Shown piece after piece: positions 7,051 to 8,651 of a stretch of 8,651 nucleotides of DNA. Made by a program: the position numbers and the translations under genes. Every line of letters starts with the position of its first letter. The first letter of the stretch is position 1. The DNA is taken from positions 1-8,651 of the forward strand of contig CAZVXI010000136.1 of the NCBI GenBank assembly GCA_964631295.1, written 5' to 3'. The notes beneath the pieces were generated by a model, which was not told the origin of the DNA, ran no database searches, and saw only the letters and a list, made by a program, of their open reading frames with translations. Source of the DNA: CAZVXI01 sp964631295. GTDB lineage: Bacteria; Planctomycetota; Phycisphaerae; Phycisphaerales; SM1A02.

Positions 7051-7077
7051 TTGCCCGCCGCCGACACCCAGTACAAT
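7051..7077 (+). promoter_or_regulatory. Possible hpt promoter
   Basis: TACAAT (7072-7077) matches five of six -10 positions and ends 9 nt before the hpt ATG at 7087. TTGCCC (7051-7056) could be a -35, but the spacer of 15 nt is short. No Shine-Dalgarno is visible between the box and the ATG. Readthrough from the preceding gene, 43 nt upstream, is also possible. Confidence 0.4.
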
Positions 7078-7086
7078 CCCGTCCTC

Positions 7087-7635
7087 ATGCGGGAAGACAT
7101 TGATCGCATCCTGATCACACGCGAGCAGATTGCCGACCGCATTGCGCAACTCGGCAGGTCGCTCACCGACGAGTTTGATGGGCTTAACGCGGATGAGGGC
7201 GAGGTGGTCATTCTGCCGATCCTCACCGGAAGCATTATTTTCGTCGCCGACCTGATTCGACAGCTCGCACTCAAGGTTCGGTTGGATGTTGTGACGGTCA
7301 GCAGTTACCCGGGCAAAGCGATGACCAGCCAGGGTGCGTCGATCATCGGCGAGATGCCGCAACGCATCGAAGGTCGGCACATCCTCGTCGTGGATGATAT
7401 TCTCGATTCCGGCACGACATTGTCGCTGATCCGCAGTGAGTTACTCGCTGCCGGGGCAAAGTCCGTGCGGGCGTGTGTGCTTCTTCGCAAGATGCGAGAG
7501 GCGGCGATGGCGACCGAGTGCGAGCATGTCGGTTTCGACATCCCTGACGAGTTCGTCGTCGGTTATGGGCTCGATTACGATCATTACTACCGGAACTTCC
7601 CGGAGATCGGCATCCTCAAGCCGGAGGCGATTTGA
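7087..7635 (+). CDS. hpt: Hypoxanthine (guanine) phosphoribosyltransferase
   Basis: Hpt joins hypoxanthine or guanine to PRPP to make IMP or GMP in the cytoplasm (purine salvage). The 182-residue length is normal for the bacterial family. Features in order are PILTGSIIFVADL (44-56), where most family members have a basic residue in place of Thr47, SSYPGKAMTSQG (72-83) in the flexible loop, the PRPP-binding signature VVDDILDSGTT (101-111) with its paired Asp103-Asp104, and the purine-binding VGFDIPDEFVVGYGLDY (148-164). An open frame extends upstream to 7051, but the ATG at 7087 matches the family N-terminus and follows a -10 box by 9 nt. The gene ends in TTGA, where the next gene starts, so the two are probably made from one message. 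Confidence 0.95.
   Translation: MREDIDRILITREQIADRIAQLGRSLTDEFDGLNADEGEVVILPILTGSIIFVADLIRQLALKVRLDVVTVSSYPGKAMTSQGASIIGEMPQRIEGRHILVVDDILDSGTTLSLIRSELLAAGAKSVRACVLLRKMREAAMATECEHVGFDIPDEFVVGYGLDYDHYYRNFPEIGILKPEAI
7623..7627 (+). promoter_or_regulatory. Shine-Dalgarno of the PH-domain gene, inside hpt
   Basis: GGAGG lies 4 nt before the TTG at 7632, within the last codons of hpt. It supports the TTG as the real start of the coupled downstream gene. The presumed first genes of transcripts in this window have no comparable site. Confidence 0.6.
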
Positions 7636-8225
7636 CTACGCGGGATCGCATATCGTCGTCGCACGAAAGTGCATCGTTCTCTGCCGGCGAAGTCGGTGTG
7701 GACGCCGCCGCAGATGAGTCGGCGATTGCCGTCCCGCGCGATCTTGTGTCCGATGACGAGATCATCATTCTCGTGCTCAGGCCGAGTTTGCTGTTTGTCG
7801 TGCTCGGCTCGCTGTGGGCGATCATCATCATCGGGCTGATCACGTTTTTGCTCGCCTACATCGCGAGGCTGCCATGGGTCGGCTGGTCAGATACATACGC
7901 CTTCGCGTTCGGCTTCGGTGCGATCGGCATCCGCCTGGCGTGGCAGGCACTGGAGTGGTACAGCCGGCTGTATGTGCTGACGGATCGGCGTGTGATCCGC
8001 AGGAAGGGGGTGCTCCGCGTGCAGGTGTTTGAAGCGCCCCTGAAGAACATTCAGCACACGACGATCCTCGCCTCCATGCGCGAACGCACGTTCTATCTTG
8101 GCTCGATCGGTTTCGCTACATCAGGCAGCGACGTGTTCGATGCCTTCTGGGTCATGATCCGCCAGCCGTATGATGTACACAAGACAGTCGTGAATGCCAT
8201 TCGCCGATACGGCGGGCAGCAATAA
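7632..8225 (+). CDS. Two-helix membrane protein with bacterial PH (bPH2) domain
   Basis: This 197-residue protein starts at TTG and overlaps the hpt stop by 4 nt (TTGA). Residues 1-35 are Ser/Ala/acidic and look disordered. Residues 38-50 lead into two hydrophobic helices, about 51-78 and 87-107, joined by a short loop. The soluble part then has YVLTDRRVIRRKGVL (114-128), APLKNIQHTTI (135-145) and LGSIGFATSG (156-165). This is the pattern of the bPH2 domain found in YdbS/YdbT-type membrane proteins: a 'T-x-R-R' strand followed by a 'pl-x-x-I' segment. The soluble domain is probably cytoplasmic. The function of such proteins is mostly unknown, and coupling to hpt does not show a metabolic link. 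The family call is good; the role is open. Confidence 0.85.
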   Translation: MTTRDRISSSHESASFSAGEVGVDAAADESAIAVPRDLVSDDEIIILVLRPSLLFVVLGSLWAIIIIGLITFLLAYIARLPWVGWSDTYAFAFGFGAIGIRLAWQALEWYSRLYVLTDRRVIRRKGVLRVQVFEAPLKNIQHTTILASMRERTFYLGSIGFATSGSDVFDAFWVMIRQPYDVHKTVVNAIRRYGGQQ

Positions 8226-8256
8226 GCAACGCGTGACAGCAGCAGCGGGGCAAAAG

Positions 8257-8287
8257 GAACACCAGCCGTCGTTGACGGCGGGTGTTC
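8257..8287 (+). terminator. Strong two-part hairpin after the hpt-PH operon
   Basis: GAACACC (8257-8263) pairs with GGTGTTC (8281-8287), and GCCGTC (8265-8270) pairs with GACGGC (8274-8279). This makes a 13-bp stem with one A/G mismatch and a GTT loop, starting 32 nt after the stop at 8225. On the + strand no T run follows. Read on the minus strand it is followed by CCTTTTG. It most likely marks the end of the hpt-PH transcript, but a bidirectional or minus-strand role is possible. Confidence 0.55.
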
Positions 8288-8315
8288 TCGGAGGATGGGA
8301 AAGGGTCTTCAGAAA

Positions 8316-8330
8316 GGCGATTGCCTCGCC
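8316..8330 (+). repeat. Small hairpin in the end region
   Basis: GGCGA (8316-8320) and TCGCC (8326-8330) form a 5-bp stem with a TTGCC loop. It lies between two larger terminator-like hairpins. It may be part of a structured 3' end or of a small RNA. Confidence 0.3.
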
Positions 8331-8422
8331 ATATGCAGAACGTTCAGGCGCGGCTGTTTATTCCCGTGGCAGAGAGAATTCCGACCACTTTTCGCGGATG
8401 CCTCACGACCAAAGCGACGCTC

Positions 8423-8440
8423 GCGGCAGAGCCGCTTTCC
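8423..8440 (+). terminator. Short terminator-like hairpin
   Basis: GCGGC (8423-8427) pairs with GCCGC (8431-8435) around an AGA loop and is followed by TTTCC. The stem is compact and GC-rich with only three T bases. It could be an intrinsic terminator for RNA that reads through the first hairpin. Confidence 0.35.
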
Positions 8441-8467
8441 ACGCGCCAGCGACAGTCCCTGGAGCGG

Positions 8468-8592
8468 TAAAATAGGCAGCAATGAATACCGGCCCCCAAC
8501 GTCGTACTGCCGCATATCTGCCGATCCCGACCACTGCAGGTACAACCACGATCGACCTCGCAGAGTTACCCACATTCTCACAATTTCGTTGA
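8468..8592 (+). other. -10-like box followed by a 36-codon open frame
   Basis: TAAAAT (8468-8473) matches five of six -10 positions and ends 8 nt before an ATG at 8482. This is the same arrangement seen at folC, hpt and the 6627 gene. The frame runs 36 codons to TGA at 8590-8592; its product starts MNTGPQRRTAAYLPIP and has no recognised motif. There is no convincing -35 and no Shine-Dalgarno. In the same frame the sequence stays open after the TGA to the window edge. A real small protein, a frameshifted gene start and chance are all possible. Confidence 0.2.
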
Positions 8593-8651
8593 CGCTGCCT
8601 AGCCCGCACAGTAGAGCCACATCTGAAAATCGCGCCCATCGCCGGCCCCCG

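Larger units (their letters stand above)
8226..8651. other. Gene-poor end region with hairpins
   Basis: This 426-nt stretch has no open frame with recognisable protein similarity on either strand. It holds three hairpins (8257-8287, 8316-8330, 8423-8435), a TAAAAT box with a 36-codon frame after it (8468-8592), and a possible promoter at the edge (TTGACG 8589-8594, TAGAGC 8612-8617, 17-nt spacer) that could serve a gene beyond the window. Overlapping frames on both strands give unconvincing, Arg/Ala-rich products. A structured RNA is possible, but I recognise no known class. Confidence 0.5.

Noticed and set aside
5689..7380. 563-codon open frame on the minus strand across leuS, the 6627 gene and hpt
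   Set aside because: It lies antisense to three well-supported genes, and its product is Arg/His/Pro-rich with no motif. It is a by-product of GC-biased codon use.
8194..8475. 93-codon plus-strand frame overlapping the end of the PH-domain gene
   Set aside because: The composition is unconvincing, there is no motif, and it runs through all three hairpins. I see no ribosome binding site that fits.
8566..8574. TTACCCACA, one mismatch from the DnaA-box consensus TTATCCACA
   Set aside because: It is a single imperfect copy with no cluster, no AT-rich unwinding region and no dnaA or dnaN nearby. A chance match is likely.
8309..8639. Two overlapping minus-strand frames at the window end
   Set aside because: They overlap each other in different frames and give Arg/Gly/Ala-rich products without recognisable features.

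Overview
This is a compact chromosomal housekeeping segment from a moderately GC-rich bacterium. I infer a member of the Planctomycetota, possibly the Phycisphaerae. The evidence is the LeuRS type (close to the Bacteroidetes/Planctomycetota form, with extra insertions), the mix of neighbours, and starts that mostly lack Shine-Dalgarno sites. This placement is tentative because it rests on recalled family features and not on a search. I see no phage, insertion sequence, CRISPR, tRNA or rRNA signal.

Layout: (1) 1-729, the 3' two-thirds of a galactokinase gene (galK, +), cut by the window edge. Its stop lies inside the end of a convergent gene. (2) 705-1508, a LOG/TIGR00730-family putative nucleotide phosphoribohydrolase (-). 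(3) 1509-1657, a divergent intergenic region with a promoter on each side and a 7-bp inverted repeat. (4) 1658-3070, folC (folate polyglutamylation, +). (5) 3071-3339, a gap with a hairpin after folC, a possible -10 element and a possible leader for leuS. (6) 3340-6543, leuS, encoding an unusually long leucyl-tRNA synthetase (1067 residues). (7) 6627-7043, a small tail-anchored protein with a DUF2007-like N-terminal domain. (8) 7087-7635, hpt (purine salvage). It is translationally coupled by a 4-nt overlap to (9) 7632-8225, a two-helix membrane protein with a bacterial PH domain. (10) 8226-8651, a region with no convincing gene. It holds three hairpins, a -10-like element and a 36-codon open frame.

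The genes do not form one pathway. They cover sugar phosphorylation, nucleotide/base metabolism (LOG-like and Hpt), folate metabolism and aminoacylation. All but the LOG-like gene run on the + strand. Only the hpt-PH pair looks like a tightly coupled operon.

The most interesting points are as follows. A TANNNT-type -10 hexamer lies only 6-10 nt before the ATG of at least four genes, which suggests leaderless or nearly leaderless mRNAs. The one clearly coupled internal gene instead has a GGAGG Shine-Dalgarno. LeuRS carries an insertion of about 115 residues in its editing domain. The region upstream of leuS could hold a leader. I found no clear evidence of a new multi-gene system.
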